From Parvularcula sp039818345 (GTDB lineage: Bacteria > Pseudomonadota > Alphaproteobacteria > Caulobacterales > Parvularculaceae): 64,000 bases of DNA. The position numbers and the translations under genes were made by a program. Numbering within the stretch: the first letter of the stretch is position 1; every line of letters starts with the position of its first letter. The stretch covers positions 133,756 to 197,755 of the forward strand of contig JBCBUC010000004.1 in NCBI GenBank assembly GCA_039818345.1. The letters run 5' to 3'. The notes below the pieces were generated by a model. It searched no databases, was not told where the DNA came from, and worked only from the letters and a program-made list of their open reading frames with translations. This document shows, piece by piece, positions 63,530 to 64,000 of the stretch.

Positions 63530-64000
63530 TTAGAAGAGGTCGACTTCGGACTCAGAGCTTGGCGTGACAGCCAAGCTCAGTTGCACAAGGCGTTGGAGAA
63601 GATCGTAAGGCTTTACACTGTCAATCAGTGGTTGCCTATCAAACGTATCGGTGAGTTCTGTTTGCGTCAACAGGCACTCGATAAACGTCGCCATGCCTTC
63701 GAGATATTGTGTCAGCATATCGAGGTGTTGCAACGTCATGTTGTTTGAGTCGATTGCCGCACCGGCCAATCCGCCCGCTGTCTCTTCTACGTCGCGGCTG
63801 ATGATGGCCAACCGCCGTAACTCTTCTGGGAAAGCGCGTAGTGCTTCTGCGGCGGTGAGAATGTCCGTCTTGTGATGATCAGCAGTAGGTGTTGTTGCAG
63901 TGCGGTCCACAACCGCTCGGGGTCGTTGGCGACAAACTGATACGCCTCCCAAAAGTTCTCCATCTCGGCATTGCCTTTGTACTTCAGACGTTGACGGTCT
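63530..64000 (-). CDS. Unidentified protein, 5' part outside window
   Basis: The minus-strand frame is open from the right edge of the window to the stop at 63530. The last about 110 residues look like real protein: helical stretches LTAAEALRAFPEELRRLAII, RDVEETAGGLAGAAIDSN, LQHLDMLTQYLEGMATFIEC and a C-terminus SSESEVDLF. The part upstream of about 63885 looks less natural in this frame, while the next frame reads MENFWEAYQFVANDPERLW, so a frameshift or a gene boundary may lie there. No family named; position beside cheD suggests a chemotaxis or motility role. Confidence 0.5.
   Translation of the reverse strand, partial: RPSTSEVQRQCRDGELLGGVSVCRQRPRAVVDRTATTPTADHHKTDILTAAEALRAFPEELRRLAIISRDVEETAGGLAGAAIDSNNMTLQHLDMLTQYLEGMATFIECLLTQTELTDTFDRQPLIDSVKPYDLLQRLVQLSLAVTPSSESEVDLF

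Overview
The window looks like chromosomal DNA of a free-living, probably marine alphaproteobacterium. The base composition is moderately GC-rich by eye. It carries a PrtD/PrsE/TolC-type type I secretion operon, a hut cluster using the HutF/HutG route, a cheB-cheD pair, a DUF1592/DUF1552 gene pair and many four-base ATGA gene overlaps. A more precise placement (for example near Hyphomonadaceae or Parvularculaceae) is only a guess. No replication, phage or plasmid genes are seen.

Layout. 1-8.7 kb: end of an alpha/beta hydrolase gene, dprA, the NAD(P)HX repair gene nnrDE, a DUF1428 gene, tRNA-Leu(UAG), and a minus-strand operon (SnoaL-like, GST, small ORF, DUF885 lipoprotein, secreted protein) facing a divergent MocR-type regulator. 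10.2-17.5 kb: a complete histidine utilisation locus, hutC-hutF one way and hutI-hutH-hutG-hutU the other, with a palindromic HutC-type site between them. 17.5-23.1 kb: ribokinase with a sugar transporter, an Mpl-like ligase coupled to an LD-carboxypeptidase (peptidoglycan recycling), a DsbA/FrnE-like protein and a membrane protein.

23.3-43.2 kb is the most unusual part. A type I secretion operon (ABC ATPase, HlyD adaptor, TolC) is divergent from a 4,938-residue gene of nearly 15 kb. Its product combines an N-terminal duplication, a hydrophobic segment, RTX-like calcium repeats, four cadherin-like repeats, a vanadium-haloperoxidase/PAP2-type domain with an intact active-site signature, Ig-like and SbsA-like modules, a metzincin zinc-protease motif, two Cys-rich CxCxxC motifs, choice-of-anchor-D modules, a probable beta-propeller and two beta-helix-like arrays. 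Directly downstream is a 136-aa secreted protein that resembles animal TIMPs. Its predicted mature N-terminus is Cys1-Ser-Cys3, and its only other cysteines are at mature positions 71 and 99. A metzincin-bearing giant protein next to a TIMP-like protein suggests a protease/inhibitor pair, and this is my main candidate for an undescribed system.

43.2-47.5 kb: tRNA-Thr(CGU), a Sel1-repeat remnant, decayed IS3 transposase pieces, and a second probable type I substrate (1,065 aa) with N-terminal RTX repeats and a very long Ala/Asp-rich coiled coil. 47.8-50.8 kb: a small catabolic operon (FAH-family, cyclase-family, membrane protein) divergent from a TetR regulator with a clear inverted repeat. 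50.9-57.5 kb: ankyrin lipoprotein, DUF1552, haem-binding DUF1592 protein, cytochrome c' and cytochrome b561. 57.6-64 kb: an esterase-like lipoprotein, then chemotaxis genes (MCP with PAS domains, cheB, cheD) and an unidentified gene running off the window.
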